Origin: Dyadobacter psychrotolerans
GTDB taxonomy: Bacteria; Bacteroidota; Bacteroidia; Cytophagales; Spirosomataceae
Length of the DNA stretch: 64,000 bases
Direction of reading: 5' to 3'
Assembly (NCBI RefSeq): GCF_004349265.1
Contig: NZ_SMFL01000003.1
Location: forward strand, 248,001-312,000
Part shown: positions 1 through 8,794 of the stretch, piece after piece
Layout of the letters: each line of letters begins with the position of its first letter
Position numbering within the stretch: the stretch's first letter is position 1
Notes under the pieces: model-generated
The model's input: only the letters and a program-made list of their open reading frames with translations
What the model was told of the DNA's origin: nothing
The model's database searches: none
Made by a program: the position numbers and the translations under genes

Positions 1-125
1 TGTGTCCAAAAAAATTAATTAAAAAATCTTCTCACAGCTTAATCCTCGTTTCGGACGTAGTCAACGTTATATTCCTTTTTTAAGTTTTTTCAAGTTTGTT
101 TTGCCCATCACTAAATAAGACAGAT

Positions 126-422
126 ATGATGGACACGACAGTTTTAATCTCACTCTCAGGTCAGCAGCTGCATGAGCTGATCGAATCCTCGGTTAGAAAA
201 GCACTGCAAGTGCAACCGGTTCCCAAACCGGATGATACCGACACGCTCCTGGATACAAAGGAAGCAGCCCAGCTTATTAAGTACAAAGAGACCTCTATCT
301 ATGGGCTGGTGAAAAGAAAAAAGATCCCGTTCTGCAAAATTGAGGGCAAGCTTCTTTTTTCCAAACAAAAGCTTCTGGAATGGGTAGCCAAAGGTCAAAA
401 CGAAATCTCAGGTAAGCTATGA
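126..422 (+). CDS. Excisionase/MerR-type helix-turn-helix DNA-binding protein
   Basis: A 98-residue protein. The C-terminal half is a winged HTH of the HTH_17/excisionase family, recognisable by LDTKEAAQLIKYKETSIYGL followed by a short basic stretch and a wing ending in LLEWV. Such proteins in Bacteroidota elements act as excision factors or local regulators. ATG codons at 96, 126 and 129 are possible; 126 is chosen because the upstream residues look like leader sequence. It overlaps the next gene by 4 nt (ATGA), so the two are translationally coupled. Confidence 0.75.
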   Translation: MMDTTVLISLSGQQLHELIESSVRKALQVQPVPKPDDTDTLLDTKEAAQLIKYKETSIYGLVKRKKIPFCKIEGKLLFSKQKLLEWVAKGQNEISGKL

Positions 423-1624
423 AGAAAGAAACGAAGTATTTACGTATCGGCACTAGCTACTTCAAGGAAGTACGAAAGCCACTCTCTTCCGGAGATACCA
501 TGACAACCCTGATTCCCTGGTCTGCGCATTGTATTAGATTGGATCACGGTAAAGCTTTTCTAAAAGATAATGTGGGCCTTTATGACGGGTTTTGCTTTGT
601 GCCCAGTCATCTGCATTATGAACAGAAGGTTGCTGGCTTTTACAACCGCTACCAACCGTTTCAGCATACGCCCCGTGAAGGTGATCCGGCTACCATAACC
701 GACTTTCTCCGCCATATCTTCGGAGAACAGATCGAGATGGGCTATGATTATTTCAAAGTGCTTTTGGAAAAGCCTACGCAGATCCTGCCCATCCTATGTT
801 TGGTCAGCGAGGAGCGCAATACAGGGAAAACTACATTTCTACATTTTGTGAAATCTATTTTCGGAGAAAACATGACCATTAACAGCAATGAGGATTTCCG
901 CTCAAACTTCAACATAGAGTGGGCCCAAAAGCTAATCATTGGTGTGGATGAAACATTCCTGGACAGAAAGGAGGATTCTGAACGGATCAAGAATCTAAGT
1001 ACAGCCAGGTTTTATAAAGCCGAAGCAAAAGGTTTTGACCGGCAGGAAATTGAGTTCTTTGGAAAGTTTATCCTGTGCAGCAATAACGAAGACCACTTTA
1101 TCATTGCCGAACCGGGCGAGATACGTTATTGGGTACGGAAAATTCCAGCACTTAAATTTGATAACGAAAAGCTTTTGGCTATGCTTCAGTCGGAGATTCC
1201 CTACTTCATTCATTTTCTTATACACAGGGACTTCGCCTATCAGCAACAGACACGTATGTGGTTTACCGCAGGTCAACTAGCAACACCTGCATTGAAGAAG
1301 CTGCTCAACCAGAACCGGAATAAACTGGAACTCGAGATTGCCCATATCCTGCTGACCATTGTGGACGAAAAAGACCTGGACGAAATCCGGTTCTGTACCG
1401 CAGACGTCCAGGACTGGCTTAATAAAAAGCATGTCCGGTATAAGGATCTTATCCAGATAAAACGGATCCTGCAAAATGTTTGGAAACTGGTTCCGGCCAA
1501 AAACTCACTGAGCTACCCGCAATACAAGTTTCTGACAGATGGTAGTGTCTCAGAGCAAACCGGGAAAGGCAGGTATTATACCTTACCGAAAAAGCAGATA
1601 AATGAGTACAATGATATCTTCTGA
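419..1624 (+). CDS. Primase-helicase family protein (VirE/D5-like P-loop ATPase)
   Basis: A 401-residue protein with a degenerate P-loop (ERNTGKTTFLHF, about residue 138), a Walker B-like stretch (LIIGVDE) and a downstream SNN...RYW region typical of superfamily 3-like helicases of Bacteroidota mobile elements. It probably unwinds the excised element during replication. The C-terminal 100 residues look like a winged-helix region. Coupled to the HTH gene upstream. A 219-nt repeat-rich gap separates it from the primase gene. Confidence 0.75.
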   Translation: MKKETKYLRIGTSYFKEVRKPLSSGDTMTTLIPWSAHCIRLDHGKAFLKDNVGLYDGFCFVPSHLHYEQKVAGFYNRYQPFQHTPREGDPATITDFLRHIFGEQIEMGYDYFKVLLEKPTQILPILCLVSEERNTGKTTFLHFVKSIFGENMTINSNEDFRSNFNIEWAQKLIIGVDETFLDRKEDSERIKNLSTARFYKAEAKGFDRQEIEFFGKFILCSNNEDHFIIAEPGEIRYWVRKIPALKFDNEKLLAMLQSEIPYFIHFLIHRDFAYQQQTRMWFTAGQLATPALKKLLNQNRNKLELEIAHILLTIVDEKDLDEIRFCTADVQDWLNKKHVRYKDLIQIKRILQNVWKLVPAKNSLSYPQYKFLTDGSVSEQTGKGRYYTLPKKQINEYNDIF

Positions 1625-1681
1625 TATTTTGATGAATTGATGAGATATAGATTTAATGTATTAATAATCAATAAATTATGG

Positions 1682-1710
1682 CGCATCAAAATCGCATCAG
1701 CAGCGCATCA
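1682..1710 (+). repeat. Three iteron-like CGCATCA repeats at 11-bp spacing
   Basis: CGCATCA begins at 1682, 1693 and 1704: three 7-mers separated by 4-nt spacers, so each lies one helical turn from the next. A fourth copy is at 1801-1807, an inverted TGATGC at 1723-1728, and many weaker GATGA/CATCA words fill 1630-1816. The array lies directly upstream of the primase gene. It could be a replication-origin iteron cluster or the operator of an element-encoded regulator. Confidence 0.55.
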
Positions 1711-1843
1711 ACCTTAAAACCATGATGCGGCATTCGATGCTTTTTGATGACAATTTGATGATAGTCTAAACTATTGAAATAGAACAAGATAAGCGCTTAG
1801 CGCATCAATTCATCAGTTTTTTAACATTTTAACTCCTGTAATT

Positions 1844-2773
1844 ATGACTTGCCAGCAAGCCAAAGAGATCTCTATTGTAGAGTTCCTGAAAAGTAATCAT
1901 ATCCTTCCTGAATACATTCGTGGAAAGGATCATTGGTATCTGTCTCCGTTGCGCCAGGAAAATACAGCCTCTTTCAAAGTTAATTCAGAGCTTAACCTCT
2001 TTTATGATCACGGAAGTGGTATTGGCGGAGATATTATTGATCTGGGATGCCAGCTGTTTAAATGTGATGTGAAAGAATTATTATCAAAGCTTGAATCCGG
2101 TTCTTTTTTATTTCAACAGCAACCAGTTTTTAAGCGACCATTACATATACTGGATAGCGTTACCCAGGATGCGGACTTTTCCCCAATTAAAATTACGCGT
2201 GTCCAGTCGTTGGGAAACAATCCTGCGCTTACGGATTATATCAAGTCAAGAGGAATTGCACCTGAAACTGCCCGACAATATTGCGAGGAAGTTTATTACC
2301 AAATCGGAGACAAAAGTTACTTAGCAACAGGCTTCAAAAACAACTCCGGAGGTTATGAACTGCGCAGTCAGTACTTCAAAGGCTCCTCTTCTCCCAAGGA
2401 TATCAGCCACATCGAAAATGGTAACTGGTCGGTTTGTGTCCTGGAAGGTTTCATGGATTTTCTTTCCCTTCTGACACTTAGAAAAGAAAGCCCGGTTCGC
2501 AGTGATTTTCTGATCCTGAACTCGGTCAGTTTCGTGGATCGGAGTATGGACATTTTGAAAAACTACCGCAATGTTTTTCTCTATCTGGATCATGATCATG
2601 CGGGCAGAATAGCTTTGGAGAAATACGAAGCAGCCGGTCTGAACACCATCGATGCATCCGGTACGTATCAGAAATTTAAAGATCTCAATGAGTATTTATT
2701 AGACCAACAACCAAGGCAGCAGGAGCAAAATCAACGCAAGGATTTGAAAAAGTCCGGGGGGCTAGGCTTATAA
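1844..2773 (+). CDS. CHC2-like/TOPRIM DNA primase of mobile element
   Basis: A 309-residue protein. The N-terminal 85 residues follow the DnaG zinc-ribbon region (YLSPLRQENTASFKVN, then a GGDIIDL stretch) but lack the usual CHC2 cysteine set. The C-terminal half has a TOPRIM domain with the acidic motifs VLEGFMDFLSLL and LYLDHDHAGR. This is the primase type found beside mobilization genes in Bacteroidota elements, presumably priming the transferred or excised strand. The last 20 residues are Q/R/K-rich and probably disordered. Confidence 0.8.
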   Translation: MTCQQAKEISIVEFLKSNHILPEYIRGKDHWYLSPLRQENTASFKVNSELNLFYDHGSGIGGDIIDLGCQLFKCDVKELLSKLESGSFLFQQQPVFKRPLHILDSVTQDADFSPIKITRVQSLGNNPALTDYIKSRGIAPETARQYCEEVYYQIGDKSYLATGFKNNSGGYELRSQYFKGSSSPKDISHIENGNWSVCVLEGFMDFLSLLTLRKESPVRSDFLILNSVSFVDRSMDILKNYRNVFLYLDHDHAGRIALEKYEAAGLNTIDASGTYQKFKDLNEYLLDQQPRQQEQNQRKDLKKSGGLGL

Positions 2774-2883
2774 ATGTCTTTAGGGAGCAAGTTTGTGTTT
2801 TCGCTTCGCAAAAACCCGTCCCGCTCCCGCGTGACGCAACTTGCCTTTTTCTCCCGCTGGTCGCAAAAGGTTTGTAACAGATA
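2774..2883. other. Candidate oriT / mobilization gene leader
   Basis: This 110-nt gap between primase and mobC contains an inverted repeat (TTTTCGC...GCaAAAA, about 2797-2814) followed by a C-rich stretch and a second AACTTGC/GCAAAAGG region. Origins of transfer usually sit just upstream of the relaxosome genes, which is the position here. The nick site cannot be read from sequence alone. Confidence 0.35.
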
Positions 2884-3273
2884 ATGGTATGTGTGATGAA
2901 AGAGACAGAAAAGAGAGACCAGAAATCTTATAATCCAAAAGGCGGCAGACCGCCCAAGAAAGTCAAACGCGAAAGTCAGCTGATGGTCAGACTGACGGAA
3001 ACCGAACGGTTTCTGATCGAGACGAAAGCTCGAGAAGCAGGTATGAAACCCAGCGCATGGTTTCGGCAGGCTGCTAAAAAAGCCAGGGTTATTGCCAGGC
3101 TAAAACCCGAGGATGCAGGACTGTTGAGAATGCTGGCCGGCATGGCAAACAACCTAAATCAACTTACACATCTGGCACATAAGGACGGGTTATTATCTGT
3201 TCAGAAAAAATGCCGGGAGCTGCTTTCTGATATTGACGATGTACTTAAAAAACTACAAGACGATGATCGGTAA
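2884..3273 (+). CDS. mobC: MobC-like relaxosome accessory protein
   Basis: A 129-residue basic protein. The N-terminus (KGGRPPKKVKRES) leads into a ribbon-helix-helix-like DNA-binding segment (MVRLTETERFLIETKAREAG), and the C-terminal half has the helical MobC pattern (NNLNQLTHLAHKDG). MobC proteins bind oriT and help the relaxase nick. The ATG at 2896 is an alternative start. The end overlaps the relaxase start by 11 nt, as is common for mobC-relaxase pairs. Confidence 0.85.
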   Translation: MVCVMKETEKRDQKSYNPKGGRPPKKVKRESQLMVRLTETERFLIETKAREAGMKPSAWFRQAAKKARVIARLKPEDAGLLRMLAGMANNLNQLTHLAHKDGLLSVQKKCRELLSDIDDVLKKLQDDDR

Positions 3274-4204
3274 GGTAACAGTCGGCAGCAGTTTTGCAGG
3301 GGTTGTCCGGTATGTCATTCAAAAACCGGAAGCCAGGTTTATCCATGCAGAGGGTATCAGAATGGAAAACGTTCAGACCGCAATTGATGATTTTAATATG
3401 CAGCGAAAATTAAACCCAGACCTCCGCCGGGCAGTCGGTCATGTGGCTCTGAGCTGGAGTAAAAATGACGCGGACAAATTAACGACTGAAATCATGATGC
3501 AGCGTGCAAAGGAGTATATGCAAAAGATGAAGATCAATTCAACCCAGTACCTGCTCGTCGAACACAAGGATAAAAACCATCCGCATGTACATTTGATTTA
3601 TAACCGCGTCAACAACGAGGGCAAAACAATTTCTGACCGTTTTCAAAGAGGAAGAAATCAAAAGATTTGTAAAGAGATGACTTTGAAATACGGCTACTAC
3701 CTGGGCAAAGACAAATCCCAGGTCAACCGTTTGCAGCTGACTGGTGCGGATAAGATCAAATATGAACTGTATGACGCCATCACGGCTGCCAGCCAAACGG
3801 CGCGAAACTGGAACGAACTGGAAGGAGCTCTGAAAAAGCAGGGAATCGGTTTGGTGCTTAAATACAAATCCGGAACTGAGCAGATCCAGGGGATCAGCTT
3901 CAGTAAGGGTGATGTAAAGATGAAAGGATCCAAAATCGACCGAAGCCTGAGCTACGGCAGACTGGATGAGAAAATTCGGCAGAACCAGAAACAATTGATT
4001 GTTGGCCAGGCTGCTTCGCTGGTCTCGGGGAAGCCAGGAATACAAAGTCAACTGCCTACTTTCCAGGGGCCAATCAGAAGAGTGGATACCGGAGATAATT
4101 TACTAAAAGACCTAATGAGTCCTTCCGAGTCGCATTCACAAACGGACCCGTATGAGCTCAGACAACGAAAAAGAAGAAAAAAATATAAAGGACAATCATT
4201 ATGA
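3263..4204 (+). CDS. mobB: MobP-type relaxase/mobilization nuclease (VirD2-like)
   Basis: A 313-residue protein counted from the ATG at 3263, chosen because it gives the canonical relaxase N-terminus MIGKVTVGSSFAGVVRYV; an in-frame ATG at 3233 would overlap mobC more deeply. The metal-binding histidine motif HPHVHLIYNRV is at about residues 106-116, and a tyrosine at residue 17 is a candidate nucleophile. It nicks oriT and leads the strand into a recipient through conjugation machinery supplied by a helper element, since no type IV secretion genes are visible. Confidence 0.88.
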   Translation: MIGKVTVGSSFAGVVRYVIQKPEARFIHAEGIRMENVQTAIDDFNMQRKLNPDLRRAVGHVALSWSKNDADKLTTEIMMQRAKEYMQKMKINSTQYLLVEHKDKNHPHVHLIYNRVNNEGKTISDRFQRGRNQKICKEMTLKYGYYLGKDKSQVNRLQLTGADKIKYELYDAITAASQTARNWNELEGALKKQGIGLVLKYKSGTEQIQGISFSKGDVKMKGSKIDRSLSYGRLDEKIRQNQKQLIVGQAASLVSGKPGIQSQLPTFQGPIRRVDTGDNLLKDLMSPSESHSQTDPYELRQRKRRKKYKGQSL

Positions 4205-4785
4205 AAAAGATAGAAGAACAACTTGATGCCATAGAAGAAGTGCTCACGCAGCTGGTCAGGAAAGTCTCTGCCGCCGAAGAACAGAACAAAAATCAGAAAG
4301 TTACGCCGGATGACAGCATCAGCATTATGCTGACTGAAATCAATACCCAATTAAAGAAACAGCCTTCAGGGCAGTTGTTAATCACTCAAATCAATGGCTT
4401 ACAAAAAAGTATTGAATCCATTTCGCAGCAATCCCAGGTCAGGCACCACCATCATTTTGACCTGCAATCCAGGGGTTTTATTATTTCAGCAGCCATTCTA
4501 TTGATTGTATCTGCTATTAGTGTCGGCATTGCCGTCACAAACAGCGACGAAAACAACCGGCTACATGCAATGGATGTCAAATACCGGATGGTACGGCAGG
4601 TCAATCCGGAAATTGCTGCCTGGACTGATAGTATATATTACCACAATCCGGAGCTGGCAGAACAGGAGACAGCAAAACGGGAAGCGCATGAGTTGGTAGT
4701 AAAGGATGCGGAAGCACTTTTAAAACAGAAGCAGCAGGAGACAAAAAATGCTCAGATTCTCCTCAAAAAGCTCAAAAAGGATTGA
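4201..4785 (+). CDS. Mobilization-associated single-pass membrane protein
   Basis: A 194-residue protein overlapping the relaxase stop by 4 nt, so it belongs to the mobilization operon. The N-terminal 90 residues are predicted coiled coil (EEQLDAIEEVLTQLV, LLITQINGLQKSIES). A single hydrophobic helix at about residues 98-117 follows, then a charged C-terminal tail. No enzymatic motif is seen. Similar small proteins follow relaxase genes in many Bacteroidota elements; a role in docking the relaxosome at the membrane is inference. Confidence 0.65.
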   Translation: MKKIEEQLDAIEEVLTQLVRKVSAAEEQNKNQKVTPDDSISIMLTEINTQLKKQPSGQLLITQINGLQKSIESISQQSQVRHHHHFDLQSRGFIISAAILLIVSAISVGIAVTNSDENNRLHAMDVKYRMVRQVNPEIAAWTDSIYYHNPELAEQETAKREAHELVVKDAEALLKQKQQETKNAQILLKKLKKD

Positions 4786-4911
4786 TTTTGACTTTTGCTG
4801 CTCAATAATGCCTTTTATGGATCAAAATGGACGCGTTGGGCAGCAAAAGTTTATAAAGGTTCGTGTTTGGTAGGAAAAGTTAACTTTTGACCGGATTGAC
4901 ATTTTTTACAA

Positions 4912-5607
4912 TTAAGGAGAGACCGTCCCAAAGCAGAATTCATTAATGCTGCCTATAATATACAGAGCCCGTCTTTGCTCGGTATATTCCAAATGCGAGC
5001 TTATCCACTCTTCCAGATATTGATTTTCAAGCATTATTTTAAATTGCTGTTGCAGATAGGATCTGACATCTTCGTCAGCAGAAGACATCTCCTGCCATAA
5101 TGTTCTGCGGTGATTAAAAATGTAAACCAGGTCTTCAAAATCTGTACTGGTTCTGCCATCATTACCTCCTCTATTTTTAAATGCTTCAAGCTTGGTTGCA
5201 ATAAAATATTCCGGCCTGAATATATTGATGTTATAGCCATCCCCCAGATCATATTTTACTGCTGTTTTAAAACCCTGGGGGTACCAAATATTGCTAAACC
5301 CGAGTATTTTATCATCGGTCGGCATAATATCTACGGTTATCCCCTGTATTTTATATCGGCATATCACTCCGGATTCAATATCGTTCACAAACTTTTTGGC
5401 TCTCAACTTTTCTTCCAAAGTGGCATAAGCCTTGTAATCTGTTAGCTCAATCAGAACGTCAACATCGTCTGTGGGGCGGATTTCTTCTGCGACACGCTGT
5501 ACATATAGCGAAACCGTAGCTCCTCCAACAAAAATTACTGAATCCTGCAGTTCTTCTAAAGCATCATAGACTGCTTTTATACGAAGTAGATTCTGTCTTT
5601 GACTCAT
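4912..5607 (-). CDS. AbiEii-like nucleotidyltransferase, candidate toxin
   Basis: A 231-residue protein with the nucleotidyltransferase signature GGATVSLY followed by DDVDVLIEL, which provides the catalytic acidic pair, and a later DIMP strand. It resembles the AbiEii/DUF6036-type nucleotidyltransferases that act as toxins in type IV toxin-antitoxin or abortive-infection pairs. Its start lies 44 nt inside the upstream HTH gene, giving tight coupling with that gene as the likely antitoxin. The substrate is unknown. Confidence 0.75.
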   Translation of the reverse strand: MSQRQNLLRIKAVYDALEELQDSVIFVGGATVSLYVQRVAEEIRPTDDVDVLIELTDYKAYATLEEKLRAKKFVNDIESGVICRYKIQGITVDIMPTDDKILGFSNIWYPQGFKTAVKYDLGDGYNINIFRPEYFIATKLEAFKNRGGNDGRTSTDFEDLVYIFNHRRTLWQEMSSADEDVRSYLQQQFKIMLENQYLEEWISSHLEYTEQRRALYIIGSINEFCFGTVSP

Positions 5608-6118
5608 TAAGGATTATCATTTTTAGTTGCTCCAGGGCCATTTTTTTCTCCCTTGAGCGCCCGACTCTCAGAATATCTATACTTGCTAGTAACTTATAAA
5701 GTAATTCGTCCTCCAACACGGCTTGGGGAACTCCCTTATGTAACGGTTCGATGGAAAGACCTCTCATTGATCCCTGTTCGCTCTTCCAAACGTAATCTAC
5801 CGTGCCTGAAAATTGTAGTTTATAAAACGGATGTGAATAGGCGGTGGGTATACCTGTAATAATTTGCCCTGGTACTACAGGAAATACGTATGAAAGGCCA
5901 AATTCTATGAATTCCATTAGGCCATTTAAGCGTAGGTTCTTCTTGCTGTCATCAATAAGTCCTGCTATATGACTTCTGTTGAGTGATTCAGAAACCTCAG
6001 AAACACTCATATATAGTTTAGCTGACAGATCCCTGTACTGCCATGCAGTACCTCTCAGACTTATAATTTTAAGCAAGATTACTACATCCAAAGGACGCAT
6101 TCCGTTGTGTGCTTTCAT
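5564..6118 (-). CDS. Winged-HTH partner of the nucleotidyltransferase (candidate antitoxin)
   Basis: A 184-residue protein counted from the ATG at 6118. The N-terminal 70 residues have an HTH pattern (WQYRDLSAKLYMSVSEVSES, then SHIAGLI), and the rest is mixed alpha/beta with no known catalytic motif. In AbiE-like and related pairs the antitoxin gene with an HTH domain precedes the nucleotidyltransferase gene, exactly as here. It probably autoregulates the pair. An in-frame upstream ATG (6181) adds an unconvincing Cys/Phe-rich leader. Confidence 0.6.
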   Translation of the reverse strand: MKAHNGMRPLDVVILLKIISLRGTAWQYRDLSAKLYMSVSEVSESLNRSHIAGLIDDSKKNLRLNGLMEFIEFGLSYVFPVVPGQIITGIPTAYSHPFYKLQFSGTVDYVWKSEQGSMRGLSIEPLHKGVPQAVLEDELLYKLLASIDILRVGRSREKKMALEQLKMIILNESKTESTSYKSSL

Positions 6119-6219
6119 AGTACAAATATACAAATTTGTTTGCTGTTCGCGATTTGCGAACAGCAAACAATAAAAGTACAAAAATAAGATTGGTTAGCAA
6201 TCCTAACGAAACCGTAATA

Positions 6220-6663
6220 TTAGATATTCTTGTTCTGACTATTCAACAACTTTTGCAGCAGTTCATTTTTATCTTGCTCTGCTTTTAGAAGACGCTCATA
6301 AAGCTTTTTATTTTCTTCTAACGCTTCAACCCACTTATCCAGCGGATTAAACGTGCAGTTATAATTTACAGTTGGGCCAGCATGGACAATTGAGTTATCA
6401 TAATTATTCTGAATGTTATTGATCGCTGTTTCTTCGTCAAAATTCTTAATGGCATCGGCAGGAACCTTTAATATCTTAGCTACCTGATCTAAAATATCCT
6501 GTTCAATAGTCTCTTTCTGTTCCAGAAGTGACACTCGTTTTTGTGTCCAATCCTCACCCAACTCATACGCAAGGCCCTCCTGCTTGATTCCCAGCATTTC
6601 CCGGAAACGCTTTACGTTTCTGCCTTGGTGTATGTTTTTGGCCATATCAGATGATGAGCTCAT
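6220..6663 (-). CDS. XRE-family HTH protein with C-terminal coiled coil
   Basis: A 147-residue protein. An N-terminal Cro/CI-type HTH (VKRFREMLGIKQEGLAYEL, then a recognition helix near RVSLLEQ) is followed by a linker and a C-terminal coiled coil (KWVEALEENKKLYERLLKAE) that may allow oligomerisation. The ATG at 6645 is an alternative start. It lies directly upstream of the HTH/nucleotidyltransferase pair on the same strand, about 100 nt away, and may regulate that pair or the divergent gene at 6799. It has no partner peptidase. Confidence 0.75.
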   Translation of the reverse strand: MSSSSDMAKNIHQGRNVKRFREMLGIKQEGLAYELGEDWTQKRVSLLEQKETIEQDILDQVAKILKVPADAIKNFDEETAINNIQNNYDNSIVHAGPTVNYNCTFNPLDKWVEALEENKKLYERLLKAEQDKNELLQKLLNSQNKNI

Positions 6664-6798
6664 GTCGTAAATATAATGCTAATAGATTGGTATAAAGTTC
6701 TAAAATAGTCGTTTCTGGCTAAAATTCCCAATTTCAGAATTTTTTAGAAACCAGATTTAGCTCAATTTCCGGAATGATTTATCATAAATGACAGAGTT

Positions 6799-7749
6799 AT
6801 GAGATTCATTTCAGAAGATCACGCAGACGTTCGCCCGCTTTGGATGTCACCACAGGAAATCAATGATCCATCGGAATTCATTCGTCAGTTTTGCAGCTTG
6901 CACAGCATCGCTGATTGCAGATTTTTTCTTTGGCAAATGTTAAGCAATTCGGTTTCAGCTAAAAACACGGATGCAAACGCATCTGCCGGAGAACAAGTTT
7001 ACTTTTTTGAAAACCTGATGCCTTTTATTGAGGCAGTCTTCTTATTGCAGCATACTGATGTGGAACAGATTGTGGGCGCAAACACCGAAAATAAGGCCTC
7101 CCATGAAAATATCGAGAGTTCAGTACCAAATAAAAACTCCACTGCAAGCGCTTTCGACTATTCTCCATTAACCGACCACTCCCAAAAGAGTAAACTCAAA
7201 AAGAAACATAAAAAGCTAAAAAACCACTCGGTTTGGTACAGGGAGAGGATAAAAGACCCTTTTCAGGTTATCTGCAGTTTCTTCGACTATTCTTCATTAA
7301 TGAGTTTCAAGATTAATTTATATGAAATATTGAAAGTAACATCCGAGGATCATTTCTATCAGAAAGGAAGCCCAAATAGTGTTTCACACCATCTCGAAAG
7401 GCTTGAGTCTATCATCAATGTGGCCTATCTTATGAATGAAGAAGACTTGGTCTACACAGATATAAATTCCAAATCAGAAGATCAGCAATTATTTCCCGTT
7501 ACTCACGAAATGTTTCACTCCCTGTTAACAAAAGAAGAAATAATAAATCCACACAAAGTACTTACGTCCTTTTTCGAATACAAACCCATGAAAGAGTGGA
7601 AGAAGGCTTTAATCGAAATCAATGATTTCGCATTGAGCAAACATCCTGCCCATGAATGGGGTGTTTGGATTGATATACTTCCGGTTTTTGTATATTCAGT
7701 TAAGCTAGCGGAAGCTTTGTATCTGATTGGCCGCAGCCGGGAAGAGTAA
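6799..7749 (+). CDS. Orphan protein built of three diverged repeats
   Basis: A 316-residue protein with no recognised family. Three roughly 70-residue repeats are visible: about residues 16-84 (EINDPSEFIRQF...), 149-218 (RIKDPFQVICSFFDY...) and 240-312 (EIINPHKVLTSFFEY...). Each has the pattern [EK]I-x-[DN]P-x-x-[FV][IL]-x-x-F, a hydrophobic helix and a closing helix ending in A-[VY]-x-L. The first and second are joined by a basic, low-complexity linker (KLKKKHKKLKNH). No catalytic residues or signal peptide are seen. It lies between two regulator clusters in cargo DNA. Confidence 0.55.
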   Translation: MRFISEDHADVRPLWMSPQEINDPSEFIRQFCSLHSIADCRFFLWQMLSNSVSAKNTDANASAGEQVYFFENLMPFIEAVFLLQHTDVEQIVGANTENKASHENIESSVPNKNSTASAFDYSPLTDHSQKSKLKKKHKKLKNHSVWYRERIKDPFQVICSFFDYSSLMSFKINLYEILKVTSEDHFYQKGSPNSVSHHLERLESIINVAYLMNEEDLVYTDINSKSEDQQLFPVTHEMFHSLLTKEEIINPHKVLTSFFEYKPMKEWKKALIEINDFALSKHPAHEWGVWIDILPVFVYSVKLAEALYLIGRSREE

Positions 7750-7774
7750 GATGCATAAGGGTGTCAAAACTGTT

Positions 7775-8347
7775 CTACCATTGCAAATCCAGATTGGTCA
7801 GGCGGATGCTCATTGCTAGTTTGCTGACATTGAATTGCTGAGCAAGACTCTCTACGATGTCGAAATCTTCCCTACGCGTAATTCCTAACAGGTAGATTTC
7901 ATTAGCTGCTTGAATTACCAAATCGCGAGGCATCAGAATCGCGGCCGCAAAAGCATTGGCTTCCCGTTCCTGGACATCTTCGCCAGTAGAGGATTTCGAA
8001 TCCCGAAAAAACGTGTAGTATTTTTCTGGTGTGTCAACGAAGACGCCTTGACGTTCGTGTTTAAGTTGCAGATGCCCAAGCTCGTGGGCGATCGTAAATC
8101 GTTGACGAAGAGGGCCGTTATCTTTCGCATATCCGATTTTGGCACTGCGTCCATCGGTAAGTAAGACGCCGGAGACATCATCGCCGAAGTCATACTCAGA
8201 TAAACCAACACCCATGAGGCCAACAACGCGCTTGATGTCGATTCCTTTTTGATTTATCAATTCGTTCACGCTCTTAGGGTATAACCCAAGGTCTTCTAGT
8301 AGGCTACCTGCAATTTCTTCGATTTGCTTTTGACGTTTCTTATTCAT
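7775..8347 (-). CDS. ImmA/IrrE-type zinc metallopeptidase (CapP-like)
   Basis: A 190-residue protein with the zinc motif HELGH at residues 88-92 (TIAHELGHLQLKH) and a third ligand glutamate near residue 128 in EREANAFAAAILMP. In ICEBs1 the ImmA peptidase cleaves its HTH repressor, and CapP does the same to CapH in CBASS operons. The partner HTH gene lies immediately upstream, overlapping by 4 nt. The pair is divergent from the DUF2188-Pycsar-like operon, so control of that operon by repressor cleavage is a reasonable inference. Confidence 0.85.
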   Translation of the reverse strand: MNKKRQKQIEEIAGSLLEDLGLYPKSVNELINQKGIDIKRVVGLMGVGLSEYDFGDDVSGVLLTDGRSAKIGYAKDNGPLRQRFTIAHELGHLQLKHERQGVFVDTPEKYYTFFRDSKSSTGEDVQEREANAFAAAILMPRDLVIQAANEIYLLGITRREDFDIVESLAQQFNVSKLAMSIRLTNLDLQW

Positions 8348-8685
8348 GAACCTTTTTCATTTTTGAAGTCATTATAGAACAATGCAACCTTTTCAATTCC
8401 TTCAGAAGAAACACCTTCAGGAATAAACTCTTCCAATCTCGAATCTCCTTTATATTCCTTTTCACTCGGGATTAGATCGTGTATTCCTACTTCAAGAGCC
8501 TTCGCCAGATCAAGTAGAATATGAACCGGCGGATGCTGCTTTCCCTGTTCAATGTTAACCACAGACGTTCGGGTTAGCGAAATAAGAGTAGCCAATTGCT
8601 CCTGGGTGAGTTTCATCTTAGATCTGATTCTCTTAACGTTCCTGCCTAAAATATCGTACAAAACGTCTTTTTGTCGATCTGTCAT
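8344..8685 (-). CDS. XRE-family repressor (CapH-like)
   Basis: A 113-residue protein with a textbook Cro/CI HTH at residues 15-70 (LTQEQLATLISLTRTSVVNI, EQGKQHPP) and a short C-terminal tail that could hold the peptidase cleavage site. Its stop overlaps the ATG of the metallopeptidase gene (ATGA). The region upstream, 8686-8902, is shared with the divergent defence operon and contains inverted repeats suitable as operators. Confidence 0.82.
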   Translation of the reverse strand: MTDRQKDVLYDILGRNVKRIRSKMKLTQEQLATLISLTRTSVVNIEQGKQHPPVHILLDLAKALEVGIHDLIPSEKEYKGDSRLEEFIPEGVSSEGIEKVALFYNDFKNEKGS

Positions 8686-8794
8686 TTTTAATAAGTTTCA
8701 ATATGCTGGATTCGTATATCTTCGGATACATATAAAAGTACAACTATATGCGTACAGACTGAATTCTACAAGTCAAAGATAAGAACATTTTACC

